Source: Nematostella vectensis
Taxonomy: Eukaryota; Cnidaria; Anthozoa; Actiniaria; Edwardsiidae
Assembly: GCF_932526225.1 (NCBI RefSeq)
Contig: NC_064034.1
Span: 21,665,747 to 21,729,746 of the forward strand
Length of the DNA: 64,000 nucleotides
Direction of reading: 5' to 3'
Positions 1-11,809 of the stretch are shown here, one piece after another. The position numbers and the translations under genes were made by a program. Below the pieces are notes generated by a model. That model did no database searches. It saw nothing but the letters and a program-made list of their open reading frames with translations, and was not told the origin of the DNA. Numbering within the stretch: position 1 is the stretch's first letter; each line of letters begins with the position of its first letter.

Positions 1-1083
1 ATTAGGGTGAGTAATATACTGGACACCATTAGGGTTAGTAACATACTGGACACCATTAGGATGAGTAACATACTGGACACCATTAGGGTGAGTAACATAC
101 TGGACATCATTAGGATGAGTAACATACTGGACACCATTAGGGTGAGTAACAAACTGGACACCATTAGGGTGAGTAACATACTGGACACCATTAGGGTGAG
201 TAACATACTGGACACCATTAGGTTGAATAACATACTGGACACTTAAAGGGTGAGTAACATACTAGACACCATTAGGTTGAGTAACATACTGGACATCTTT
301 AGGGTGAGTAACATATCGGGATCCACTAGGGTGAGTAACATACTGGACACCATTAGCGTGAGTAACGTGCTGGACACCATTAGGGTGAGTGACACACCGG
401 ACACCATAATGGTGAGTTACATACTGGACACCATTAGGCTGAGTAACATACTGGACACCATTAGGGCGAGTAACATACTGGACACCATTAGGGTGAGTAA
501 CATACTGGACATCATAAGGCTGAGCAACATACTGGACACCATTAGGGTGAGTAACATACTGGACACCATTAGGGTGAGTTACATACCGGGATCCATTAGG
601 GTGAGTAACATACTGGACATCATTATGGTGAGTAACATACTGGACACCATTAGGGTGAGTAACAAACTGGACACCATTAGGGTGAGTTACACACTGGGCT
701 CAATTAGGATGAGCAACATACTGGGCTCAATTAGGGTGAGTAACATACTGGACACCATTAGGGTGAGTAACATACTGGACATCATTAGGATGAGTAACAT
801 ACTGGACACCATTAGGCTGAGTAACAAACTGGACACCATTAGGGTGAGTAACATACTGGACACCATTAGGGTGAGTAACATACTGGACACCATTAGGGTG
901 AGTAACAAACTGGACACCATTAGGGTGAGTTACATACTGGACACCATTAGGGCGAGTAACATACTGGACACCATTAGGGTGAGTAACACACCGGACACCA
1001 TTAGGGTGAGTTACATACTGGACACCATTAGGCTGAGTAACATACTGGACACCATTAGGATGAAAAACATACTGGACACCGGG
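1..1083. repeat. 27-bp minisatellite, about 40 copies, in the pore intron of Kv gene A
   Basis: Head-to-tail copies of a 27-bp unit containing TTAGGGTGAGTAACATACTG, with point variants (ACAAACTGG, CATACCGGGATCC). The array runs off the left edge of the window and stops 135 bp before the acceptor of Kv gene A, so it lies in that gene's pore intron. Since 27 is a multiple of three, it leaves long open frames on both strands; these are repeat artefacts, not genes. Each unit carries the sequence AGG-GTGAGT, a good match to a 5' splice site on the gene strand. Confidence 0.95.
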
Positions 1084-1218
1084 TGAGATCGAAAAAGGTC
1101 CGAGGGCTGTGATTGGCATGGGGCTGATCTATTTTGAGGGATTGTTCATTCTATTAAATATATCTGCCCTAGATCGCTGTCCCTAATACGATATTTGAGG
1201 GGTGGTGTTTATTACCAG
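1084..1218 (+). other. 3' end of the pore intron and acceptor of Kv gene A
   Basis: Unique sequence between the minisatellite and the exon. It ends in TTATTACCAG at 1209-1218, and the reading frame of the filter begins at the next base (G completing a Gly codon, then Tyr-Gly-Asp). The pyrimidine tract is weak compared with those of genes B and C. Confidence 0.8.
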
Positions 1219-1504
1219 GTACGGAGACATGGTACCCTCTACCACCATGGGCCAGATCCTCGGCGCCGTGTGTTGCGTGTCAGGTGTAATCCTGATCGCA
1301 CTGCCCATCCCCATCATCCAAGAAAAGGACATCTTTAAGAAGAATATGCTGACAGTCTATAACGTCGAAGACCTTCAGAAAAAGATAGAGCAGATGAGGG
1401 CGGGTGGGGGTGAGGACGGCGACGAGGGACGGGTTAGGCCCAACAACAACAGCAATGATAACAACAATAATAACACAAACAATAAGCAACACAGCCAAAG
1501 GTGA
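1219..1504 (+). CDS. Kv gene A, last exon (filter, S6, C-terminus); Shal-like potassium channel, 5' part outside the window
   Basis: This exon encodes 94 residues of a voltage-gated potassium channel subunit of the plasma membrane, starting inside the selectivity filter: the first base completes a Gly codon, then Y-G-D-M-V-P. S6 follows at about residues 11-32 of the exon product ([19 protein letters not shown]), with the P-x-P gating motif as P-I-P. After P-I-I come Q-E-K rather than the V-S-N-F found in most Kv channels. The C-terminus has a short possible coiled coil ([11 protein letters not shown]), an acidic Gly-rich stretch and an Asn-rich tail that ends HSQR-stop. The exon structure matches genes B and C, so earlier exons with T1 and S1-S5 should lie upstream of the window. 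The channel fold is certain; subfamily is by analogy with B and C. Whether it makes current alone or acts as a modifier subunit cannot be told. Confidence 0.9.
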
Positions 1505-2157
1505 CACTACAAGTCACACGAGTACCATGAAGCCCAAGACCGCTGGCTTTTCGAGAATGAATGGACAAAGGCTTACAGTGCGACGAGGAATGAAATGACC
1601 GCATTGATTCATTGACTACGACCAATGGCAAGTGATAAAAATGCTCGTTAGTAATCATTCCATGTATGTTGTCTATCATTCTGATCCAACTGGAAAAGAG
1701 TGCTAATTAGTTAAAAGGAATGTGTAGCAAAATCAGGAAAGCAGCTCTGGGTGTTCAATCCTCTTTGGAGTTTCCCCTTAACAGTTTATGTTTTGGCGTA
1801 TTTGACTTCGATTTCTGTCAGCCTTTTTTCGCTCACAACCTCAACTTATGTCTTTTTCAACTTCAACTTAGATGACAGAGAGACTTTTAAAAGATTGTAA
1901 TTTGATAAGTCACCATGCAGCCATGCCGTTATCTAGTGCCTTCCTTCAACACGCAAGGAGGCTTAAGGGGCACCGTCAACCTTTTTTTCTGATACTCTCA
2001 GGGTCAAATTCTATGATTCATCGAACACATCGAGTGGGGTGACTAAGAGAGCATAAAAATTTATGTGTGATGTATACAGAATCTTGCAGATTTCGGCAAC
2101 ATGGACAACGCGACGAAGCCCCTTCGCCTTTCACAATCCTTTCACAAGCCCTTCACA
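1505..2157. other. 3' flank of Kv gene A
   Basis: No further coding frame is seen after the TGA at 1502-1504. The sequence is probably 3' UTR and flank. The first clear AATAAA downstream is at 2593-2598, beyond the small fold-back element that follows, so the true 3' end is uncertain. Confidence 0.5.
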
Positions 2158-2320
2158 TTAAGGAAGTCGGGTTTTCACTAGCGTGCGTGTGCAGGTGCAC
2201 GTAGAGAGTGAAGAAGAACCGAATAATGGCCACTTTTCTTCCTTCGCCACTTGAGTCTTCTTAGCGCCTTTATGCTCTCTCAAGTCCCGGCTTCCCTCGC
2301 TAGTGAGAACCCGGCTTAAG
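2158..2320. mobile_element. MITE-like fold-back element, about 163 bp
   Basis: The ends are inverted repeats: TTAAGGAAGTCGGGTTTTCA at the left and, read on the other strand, CTTAAGCCGGGTTCTCA at the right, both continuing into CTAGCG. The centre holds no open frame. This is the form of a non-autonomous DNA transposon; the family was not recognised and no target duplication is clear. Confidence 0.6.
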
Positions 2321-4696
2321 AAAAATACATTTAAGACTTCGTTGGTTCTATCAGCTAGTCTGACACAAAAAAGCGTTGATGGAGGGGAGGGTAATGGCCG
2401 GTAATAAGCGAGAATGACACAAGAACTTGAAGAACTACGTCAGATTGTTACGACGATCGTAAAAAAACTATTTTTATATTGACTTTCATGAACTTTTCAA
2501 CATATTTTATGCGTGTAAAAATTAGTTATACCTGGTTTGCGTGCCGCCTTCAGATTTGTGCTTGAAAAGTGTAAAATATCGGTTTAATATTGAATAAAAT
2601 ATTAGCAAACTGTCTTTTTTTCCATTGAAATTTAAACTGTCTTGGAATACTGTCAAAATACAAGTGCATATATATATTTTTCTATCAAGTTTTAATGTCA
2701 CGCTTTGGATTTTCTAGCGAGGCCAGGATATCCCTAGGGAATCTGAGATTGGAATAATTATCACTAAGGAAAGAAAATACTTTTGGCAGGCAAGGGGGGG
2801 GGGAGGGGAAGGTAGGTTCCTTAGAATTGTGGCCTTGGAGGGAATCATGATCCACAACCATCAGTCATCGTAAATATCTCAGCCCTCTTTCACAACTACC
2901 AGCTTGACTCATACAAAACTGTCTAGGGAAAGTGAACAGTGAACAACAGTTGAAAAGCGAGTAGTGTATATACTTGAATACGATAAAATGATTTGCGTGA
3001 AATAGCACTTTGCAGCTCTCCTTATGGGAAAGCCACTTCGCGCGCCGTGCCACTTGTTAAGCGCGTTTCTAATCCCTTTTCTACATCATACCCCTTGGCT
3101 ATGGCAAAGGCCTGCCGACCCTATTAAACTGTTAAAATATAACGGTGTTCCGGTAGGGGAAATTGAATAATCACCACAACCCACGCTGTTAGCCAAGATC
3201 CAAGGAAATCATCCCGATAAATATGGCTCTATCATGAAATTACTTGCAGGGTGGGTATAAAATTGAGTTTTTTGCGGGAGCGTATACATTTTTTTTTATT
3301 CAGTCTTCTCTACATTGTTTTCAACGATATTTGATCTCTTTTACCCTACTGTTTTCAATTGTTGATAAGTCGGAGGGATATCAAAAGAAATTTCTTGTAG
3401 CATAAAGGCAATAAATCAACTCTTAACAAATAGAGCAACGGCAAATGAATTCCCTTTAACGGAAAAGAAAGGCTTCTAAAAACACGAGGTCCAAAGCGAT
3501 GTCAATGTTTTTTAGTGATTGAAGAGTTACCTGCGCCATTAATGCAAATGCGTCGAGTGCATGCACAAATTAGTCTCACTCATTATTATTACATGCATTA
3601 GTCAAAGGGCATTAGTAACAAGATAAGATACAACTCAACAAACACCGCAAAGAGGCAGTTAACACACCGCAATAATTAATTATTATATTGCTTTCTGCGA
3701 TCGAGGCCGCGATTGAAATAATGGAAAACTCAGTATTCGCATGCTTAGCTAGTGTCATTGGAACTGTGCACTGGACCGAGATAATTCAATGTTCTTTGAG
3801 TTCATAATAATAGATTTCTGCGGCTGGAATGATCTGTTTCGGATGGTACGTCATATGGAAACAAAGTCTGTTAATCACAGGAGTAGACAGAGATATTGGA
3901 AGGCGAATGACTTAGATCGCGACAATAATGCATCCTCCCCTTTCCCTTCTCCTTGTTCATGACTTCTATTCATTTTGCTTAAAAGTCTTTAAGGTGTTGG
4001 GTCATAGTTGAAGGGACCAATCTACAATCGAGGAGTTTTCTTCAATAGTGACAGCTGCAGAATTTGAGAATTTGAATTGAATTTGAGATTCTAAGATGTT
4101 CAAAAGAGACCAAGGTTAAACCCTCTACGCGGCTCTTTTATTCATACAAAAGGTCAACGGGTACGCACTGCTGACAGCTAGACGATGTTATCTTTCTAGT
4201 GATTGATGGAGAAAGTCATTTTGAGTTTTAAGCACAGAAAATTATACAGATGATAACGCAACCAATGTTCGCGAGGAATGAGGACGTGAGGTTTCCGCTG
4301 GATAACAAAAAAAGTAGGTATATCACTCTATTTAACAAAAAAGTAGATATATGACTCTATTCCTTATAAGTATACGGCTCGGGGAGAGTGACCATACTGG
4401 AAAGAAAAATCTGAAAATGATCGGACCACCGGCACTATATATCGCATATTTGACACGTACCCTAAAATACTTAAAAGAACTGATAAGATGATAATAAAAT
4501 AGGAGATCAAAAGAGTTATATTTCCAGCAGAATAGTTATTACTTTGTTTTTATGCTATGATATTTCAATAGTCTATATAGCAATCGCGGCGTAAGTGGCT
4601 ACTGTCAACTAAGCGCATTCAAACTTATTCCTAATGACTTTATCCTGGGGTGGACCTCCAAATACTCTTTATCTAAACCAAGACTCTTCATCTATG
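2321..4696. other. Intergenic, no gene seen
   Basis: AT-rich sequence without a convincing reading frame. It holds a possible poly(A) signal for Kv gene A (AATAAA at 2593-2598) and a G-run near 2797-2816. Nothing else stands out. Confidence 0.5.
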
Positions 4697-4972
4697 TGTA
4701 GTCTTCATGTATAGTCTTCATCTATAGTCTTCATGTATAGTCTTCATGTATAGTCTTCATGTATAGTCTTTATGTATAGTCTTCATGTATAGTCTTCATG
4801 TATAGTCTTCATGTATAGTCTTCATGTATAGTCTTCATGTATAGTCTTCATGTATAGTCTCCATGTATAGTCTTCATCTATAGTCTTCATCTATAGTCTT
4901 CATCTATAGTCTTCATCTATAGTCTTCATCTATAGTCTTCATGTATAGTCTTCATATATAGTCTTCAGCCAT
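4697..4972. repeat. 13-bp minisatellite, about 21 copies
   Basis: Direct copies of TATAGTCTTCATG, with TCATC and TCATA variants clustered toward the right half. There are no spacers, so it is not a CRISPR array. Confidence 0.95.
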
Positions 4973-5374
4973 AGTTTAAACTCCCCGCGGCCCTACAATT
5001 GCCTCATCGATAAACGTACAATTACTTTAATGTTTTCCTGAAAACTTCAGAGACTCTAAAGAAATATCCTAACCTTGGGTGACCGCATATACACGATACG
5101 CGCGCGGGGGCCTCCACTAGACCCTTCACTCAATTTACTTTAATAGCCAAAAAATTTTCCCAGACAGTTTCAAGGTGCTATGGCGATAGGGAATAAGGCA
5201 GCTTTAACAATACTATTTGATAGGCGGTTACAAAAGCGCTAATTGTTCGGCAAGCCGGGAAAAAAGAGCGATACACAAAAGGAAAACTCAATACATACAT
5301 TTCGCTACAGATTGATAACACATATACAACTGAATCCTCTAGTTAGTATTGGTGGCCACACTAATCGCGCTCGC
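4973..5374. other. Intergenic, nothing recognised
   Basis: Short unique stretch between a minisatellite and a fold-back element; no frame or motif that I can support. Confidence 0.4.
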
Positions 5375-5477
5375 ACAATTTAACAATTAGACCTCAAGGC
5401 CGAATGGACTATGATTCCATGGAAACTATTCAAAATCATAGTCGAAGAGACCGAGAGGTCTAATTGTTGTAAAATTT
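5375..5477. mobile_element. Short fold-back element, about 100 bp
   Basis: ACAATTAGACCTC on the left pairs with GAGGTCTAATTGT on the right, and the pairing extends outward through AATTT/AAATT. The inner part also contains ACTATGATT and AATCATAGT as an inverted pair, so the whole element can fold as one long hairpin. It is non-coding and resembles a very short MITE. Confidence 0.55.
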
Positions 5478-5639
5478 TAGTGTAAACATTAAATATAACA
5501 CGATTTTATCATTTTCAATTGTTTTCTCACCGTTGAAAATTCTCATTACATATTTGGTTGCCTTTTTTGGGGGATAGCATTATCTAATAACTCCTGTTTA
5601 ATGTCGTTGCTATGTTAGGCAAATCGCGACTCATTCGCC

Positions 5640-5816
5640 ATTTTCCCGCGCATTTCCTTACTCAATGTCTATACTAATAGACCATTAGTAGCCAATCAGC
5701 CAATCAGAACGGAAGTTTTATGATAGACCATGAGTAGCCAATAAGCCAATCAGAACGGAGGTTTTATGAAAGACCATTAGTAGCCAATCAGCCAATCAGA
5801 ACGGAGGTTTTATGAT
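5640..5816. promoter_or_regulatory. E2F-like site followed by three 46-bp repeats carrying CCAAT boxes
   Basis: TTTTCCCGCGC at 5641-5651 matches the E2F consensus. It is followed by three tandem 46-bp units (starting near 5679, 5725 and 5771), each with paired CCAAT boxes written as GTAGCCAATCAGCCAATCAG, once with AATAAG for the first box. That gives five or six NF-Y-type sites in 140 bp. No gene start is visible next to it, so this is a candidate control element only. Confidence 0.4.
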
Positions 5817-6864
5817 AGGCTTCTAGTTGGATATTTCTAAAACCCTTTGTTTTGGTGGTGCTGGCAGCGCGCGTCACATAATAACAGAAAAAACCTTGTG
5901 TTAAAAATGCTGTTAGTAATTATGAGAAACTTAAACTGTTAAAGTATGCTATACAAGAAAGATATCATGTAAGTGTCGAAAGATCCATGCTTTATAAATG
6001 AACGATAGAATGAATAAAAATAATGCAGATTCTTTTCCGTGTAAGACAGGACCTGGGAGGCGCATTTATTTGGCCTTGCAGGCATTGCTGTCTAAAAGCA
6101 CATTGATTTAAATGGCACAAGATGACGTGTCCTTTTTAGTACTGAGATGATCTTCCTAGGCTCCATGGGGATGTAAGCGGTACAAGGTTGGGCTCCCTGG
6201 GGATGTGAGCGGTACAAGGTTTTCTAGTCCTTGCACTAGCAACCAGCCCTTATCATAGTTAGTAGAGGGAGACTGGTTACTAAACGCGGCCAACTTCAAA
6301 GGCCGAACACTTTGTCTGCTTTTTGTCAAATGGTTGTGTAGGTGCACAAGTCGAGCCCAAGTCGAAAATGTTATATGGAGTAAACGAAGGATCGTGTTAT
6401 GTAAATAGTCACGTGACTAGAGCACATGGTCGGACGCCATTACTGTAATCGTATGATGTCTGCTGAGTAAACACGTCGTTTAATATGCCTCATTCGTATA
6501 AATACAATACGAAATAACAGATCGTTGCTCTCAGCATCAATACCTAATTTTCTAGAGTTTGAAAGCTTATGAGGTCATGGCGATAAATCATGCAAAGGGA
6601 TAAAGACAAAGATTGAGAGAAAGTGAATAAAAATAACGAAGTTTCTAATTAAGCAATGTCCGAATACGCGTATTCATGATTTTCGTCCATATGTTTTGTT
6701 GTACTGTATGCTTGGTTTGTGCAGGGTCGTGATCACGTGACAGGGTGGTTCAACAGCAGAAAGTGCCTATTGTTTATGTCCTTTGAAGTTCTCTGGGTTT
6801 CGTTACCAGTCCCTCTCTTAACTATGCTCTTATCAAGCTACCCGGCAAGTAACTAGAAGCATTG
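5817..6864. other. Intergenic, no gene seen
   Basis: A short local duplication (CTCCATGGGGATGTAAGCGG and a near copy, about 6160-6220) is the only structure noted. Open frames here are short and unlike any known family. Confidence 0.4.
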
Positions 6865-6952
6865 CACAAAGTTACCAAATTTGTGAGTTACTATAGCACA
6901 AAGTTACCAAATTTGTGAGTTACTATAGCAAAAAGTTACCAAATTTGTTAGT
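6865..6952. repeat. 32-bp tandem repeat, nearly three copies
   Basis: Units begin at 6865, 6897 and 6929 with CACAAAGTTACCAAATTTGT; the third is truncated. Non-coding. Confidence 0.85.
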
Positions 6953-9023
6953 ATTTTAGCCCTCCACTGGTGGTTGTCTTTGAAACTTTTGGTTTTTTAA
7001 ATTCCTATTCCTATTCTTGGTTAATTATCATAACTCATCATTCCACAAATTGTGGGGTGCAATTTCTAACTCATCATTTTGATCCATCATAAACAAGGTT
7101 TCATACTTCATTTACATTCAATAAAATATGCAACAACTTCCCCAAATCAGCCGTAGAAATGTATGCTTTTGTTGACATAATAAATATATGCTTTCTCAGA
7201 CTTAGTATTGTTGCCAGGATGATAAAATGTATGCTTTCTCACACAACGTTGCTAGGATGATAAAATGTAACTTTGTGCAAAAAACCTTTTTAATAATGTA
7301 TGACTTTTCAGGTCTGTTACTGAGGGGTGACGGACCTTACAATTCCAACAATTCTCAACATGCCATCCTGCTCTTTGAGGAAAATGACAAGGAAAGCGAT
7401 TTTGTCGCATTGCAAATCTAATAAGAAACAAGACTCGTTTCTATACACTGTGTTTGCCGCAAGTAATCATATTTATATTCACAGTCTATCGTTTTTGTGC
7501 TTTTCCTCGTGTTTCTGAGAAGTTGACTCCCAAACAGACCAAACTGCGGTCTCGAGCTTTGTGGTCGTGTTTCACGGATCTTGTCACAATTCTAAAATGT
7601 AGACAGATAGTGAAAGACATCTAAAAGATCTATACAATTCATCAATCATTACAAATTCGATGAAATCTGCTTGTCTCTAATCACTTGTAACACTCCATAC
7701 CGACTTGTGGCGGAAATACCCTATGCGGGTAGAATTGGAATTCATCTAATTACCACGGAGTATTATGATTTGAATGCTAATTAGGAAAGAGGCGCCAGGA
7801 TGTCTCGACCCGGAAAGGGTGCCAGAAGTCATAGATATTAAACACAAGCGGGAAACGATCGCTTGTGCATACGGAATATTGGCAGATGCAATGTGAATAT
7901 GGAATATTGGCAGATGTCATGTGATGGGGTGTTGAGTACGGCAAATTGTTCGGAAATAATTACATTTTTTAGCTTCTTTCATGGTTTTCTTACTTGATCT
8001 GGGATGTCGCGAAAATTAGCACCAAGATTTTTTTCTGCTTGTCAAAAAAGTATTTTTTTTATCCGACCGCAAAAAGATCATACTAACAATTTTAACCAGG
8101 GCAAACATATGTTAAGTCTAATACTCTACAGCTACGGGAATTAAAAAAACTAATGTATTCTTAATATTTAGGATAAAATGAGATAGAAATAGAGTGCACA
8201 AAGCTCAAACTCTGATCATCCGGAAAAAGACGCAATGAAGAAAGTCCTTTTAAGGAATTTTCAAAATTTTTAGAACGTTAACAATTAAAAATTTGAAATT
8301 AAATATAAATTAGCGCAGCATCGAGTGAAACGGTTTGAAAGTCTATAATTTGTCAGAAGAATTCAGCAAATGCCATTTTGGCAGTTCGTTGTTAAGGGTT
8401 TTATGTCGTTACGGGTTATAACGACCCGTTAAAAGTTGAAGGAATAACGTGAATAATCATATGATAAGGAATAATAGCGCGATGATATCTTCAAAATTCA
8501 TTACACTAAAGCCTCCTAAAGATACCTTCATCTGAAACTGCAGAATCAGGTCCTTATTGAATAGGCCTACGTTTGTGAATGTATCGAAAATGACCAGTGA
8601 ATTCACCGGAAAACGGGAAAGTAGCGATGGACACTTTTCTGCGATGGCTGTGTTGACTGGCGTTAGGACCTGGATCCAGGTCCATTTCCATGGCCTCAAA
8701 ACACAATGTCCACTGCTTGAAGGCTTCTGGAATCATCTTGCTGCCATTACAGATTGCAAAGCATTCTGGCAGATCCATGAAAAATTCGACATGGAATGAC
8801 CAGTCAACACGCATCTCCTCACAGTAAGACGGTTTTTTATAATTCTTTCCATTTTAAAGCCAATAAAATTAAATCTACATAATAATAGCCCATAATAGCA
8901 GTGTAAACAATTTTGGAATCAATTTGGTTTTAGAAAAAAAAACCGCATTTTAGGAGAGCTGTGGTGATTCCACTAGAAAATGATTTTCATCCAAAGTCAA
9001 GACAAAATCCCCAATAATTTACC
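6953..9023. other. Intergenic with a small duplication and an unassigned open segment
   Basis: A two-copy repeat of about 45 bp (ATGTATGCTTTCTCA with GGATGATAAAATGT) lies near 7150-7268. Around 8457-8814 both strands stay open for about 80 codons and base composition is richer in G+C. No domain was recognised on either strand, and neither reading is supported enough to be called a gene. The rest shows nothing. Confidence 0.4.
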
Positions 9024-9500
9024 TTTGCTTGCAAATATCCATAAGCACAGCACTCAATTATTCCCCAATAGATTTAATGATGTCCTATGACACTCTCCGA
9101 ATATGCTGAAAGCTGTATTTTCGGTTAAAAATACAAGCAGCCTTTTGCTTAGATCAGCCCAGGGACGAGGGATTAGAGATGGGACTACCCTTGCCCCTAG
9201 AGTCGCCCTCTTTGATTTTCCCCAATAGGAGCGCGCGATCTCATGGGTATTTTTCCTCAATGATCAGTAATAAATCAAATAAGCGGAGAGGACAGCAAAA
9301 GCCAATTTCTAAAAAACTGATCAGCGGAATGGGATAACAAAGCACTGTTCGAAAGCTTGGATACCGCTAACTAAGCACATCGGTGTTATACTTTGACGGG
9401 CTGTAAAAAACTCAAGGTAGGGGTACCCGGTGTCTATTTTTGATCAGTTTTTTTGGTAAATTCTGCTAAAAATAGCCAGGGGTCAATAGGTTAATATCTG
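9024..9500. repeat. Dispersed repeat, copy 1
   Basis: The stretch from CCTTTGCTTGCAAATATCCA to about 9500 recurs in the same orientation at about 29199-29500. Shared words include TGATGTCCT, GACGAGGGATTA and GAAAGCTTGGATACCGCT. This copy has an insertion of roughly 100 bp relative to the other. It is non-coding and of unknown class, perhaps the remains of a transposon. Confidence 0.6.
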
Positions 9501-11598
9501 GTGCCCACGATTCCATTTTTTAACTTGAATACAAAGGGCTGCGCGCGTAATTAGTTAGTAAAATCCTCTTTTTTACTTCATTAACTATGGAAACTAATTT
9601 GAGAATTAAGCCAGAGAATCCTCTTTTTCCGGCGTCGCATTCTACACGATTCAGGGTATAACCTTGGTTATAAGGTCTTAATCTACCACGTATCAAAGGT
9701 CTACAAATGCGAGTCGTTTCAACGAGTTTGTAACTGATTTAATTGGATTGCTGTGCTAGTGTAGTTCTGACTCACCTGTGTTTTAGTATACAATACTGCG
9801 AAAGGTTGAATAAAACTTTAACTTACTCATTACAGATATCTAAAATTAGAATATATCTTTAAAAAACAGTTCGTGCTTGTCTTGTCTTTAGCCAAAACTT
9901 TCAACACATAAACATTTGTAATAACGAAACGTAACGAAGAATTAACAAAGAGACGGAAAAAAGTTTGTCTCCCACGAAGATCGCCATAGGCTATGGAACC
10001 AACATTATTATCTTAGTGAAATTTTAATTTGTTTAATAAGAAGGCAACGTTTATGGCTTAAGGCAATCCCTATGTATCCAAAATATTGAAGAAGAACAGG
10101 AATGCGACAACAGACTAAACGTATTTTTCTCACTGATAACTATCTAAATGGAACTGCTTGCTGTATGGAAAGAAAATGTCTAAAATCATACCGCGCGTTA
10201 CCGGGGAAATCAAACGAGAGGTCAAAAGCGTTTACGAATGAATAGGGGCATTAAAACTGGTTCCGTTTGGATTTAAGCGCAGAGTTGTCATAATAAAGTG
10301 CAAATGAGCAGCCACTGGGATACAATGGATACTAGCAACTCTCTCGTGTCGGCTTCCCTATTTTAATTCACACCTTTTATTAATGACGACATTTTTGTCT
10401 ATGTGTCTTCGTTATTCGAAAAGAAAAATAAAACTAAAAGGCTTCCTGTATCATAAAAACTTTTTATCGGCGTTTACTCTCAATATAGAGATTATCAATC
10501 AGTTAATGTAATATATGCTTAAAGGCAGGGAAAGAAAAGTCCCCTGCTGGGCTACGGAAACAATAATTGAAATGCTTCCCCATAAGATATTGGGGGGGGG
10601 GGGGGGGGTTGGGTAGCTTATTTATTAACTCGAGCTGTAGCAGCGTATATTTGAATATTTGAGTTTAGGTAAAACGTGACTATTTACAAGCTGTTTCTGG
10701 CAAAACGCAGTTAAGTTTGAATTCCACCTGTGCAAAACTAAACATGACTAGCTATAAAACAAACAAGAGCGCGATGACAACACCAAATCAATAATTCATA
10801 GAGTAATGATAAGGGCCAAGATGAACTCGCATGCGATCACTACGGCATCACCCAGGCATGCGAGCACTAGAAGTTAAAGATTGATATCACTTCAAAAGAC
10901 CGTCACTTACCTGCTTTTTCTAAAGTGCTTGGGCAACTAGCTAACGTACGGCAACAGGTTCTTGTTTTCTCGGAAGGTAGGCTAAAGTAAAACTAAGGTT
11001 TAGTATGTTTTGTTCGATTTATTTAATAGCTAGTTCTTGTATTTACACAAAAACCTTTTACAATCAGACTTGAAAAACAACACGCACAAGTACATATGCT
11101 TTTCAAAAGAGGGTTCGTTCCATAAAAATGACTCTCATTCTAGTGACGTCACACAACCTAGTGCTGTAAAGGTCTGATTTGATGCAACAAACGTCATTTG
11201 TGAATAATGACCATTATTGCGGTGGGCACTGTAATAAAACCTGTTTTATTCGCCCAAAAGCTGCCAATTCAAATAAAACACCGAAATATCCTGAAAAAAA
11301 AAAAAACATTCCCTGTTTTCTCCATATTTCGGTGGGCTCTCTTTCCTTACGAATGTCAGTCGAGCGATAATGGGCCAATTATTCGAATACGAACGGACTA
11401 AGAAATAACCAGCGTCTTGCTTTAATAAAACTCTGAAAAGAAGTTACAAAAAGGTTTTGAGAGATTCACTTTTCGGATGAGGTCAGAATAAACATGGACG
11501 ATGGAGAGGATACTTTTAAGCTTTTGGTTGGGTAATGTTGGTAGTTAAGCAGCTAAGATAAGATAAGATAAGAAGGTAAGATAAACAGACATGCCAGC
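9501..11598. other. Intergenic, no gene seen
   Basis: AT-rich, with a G-run at about 10591-10608 and no supported frame. Confidence 0.4.
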
Positions 11599-11809
11599 AA
11601 AGGTAAGGTAAACAAACAACAAAGGTAAGGTAAACAAACAAGATAGGTAAGGTAAACAAACAACATTGGCAAGGTAAACAAAAAACATAGGTAAGGTAAA
11701 CAAACATCATAGGCAAGGAAAACAAACAACATAGGTAAGGTAAACAAACAACATAGGTAAGGTAAACAAACATCATAGGTAAGGAAAACAAACAACATAG
11801 GTAAGGTAG
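11599..11809. repeat. 22-bp minisatellite, about 9-10 copies
   Basis: Tandem copies of a unit with ATAGGTAAGGTAAACAAACA, preceded by a GATAA-rich lead-in at 11555-11583. On the + strand each unit contains TAG-GTAAGG, a strong 5' splice-site match. Open frames on the minus strand are repeat artefacts. Confidence 0.9.

Noticed and set aside
7-1119. Long open frames of a 9-residue repeat on both strands, and TTAGGG words that suggest telomeric DNA
   Set aside because: The frames follow from a 27-bp unit without stops and have no start context. TTAGGG occurs only once per 27 bp, so it is not a telomeric array.
8457-8814. Overlapping open frames on both strands of about 80 codons
   Set aside because: No recognisable domain on either strand and no supporting splice signals; left as unassigned sequence.
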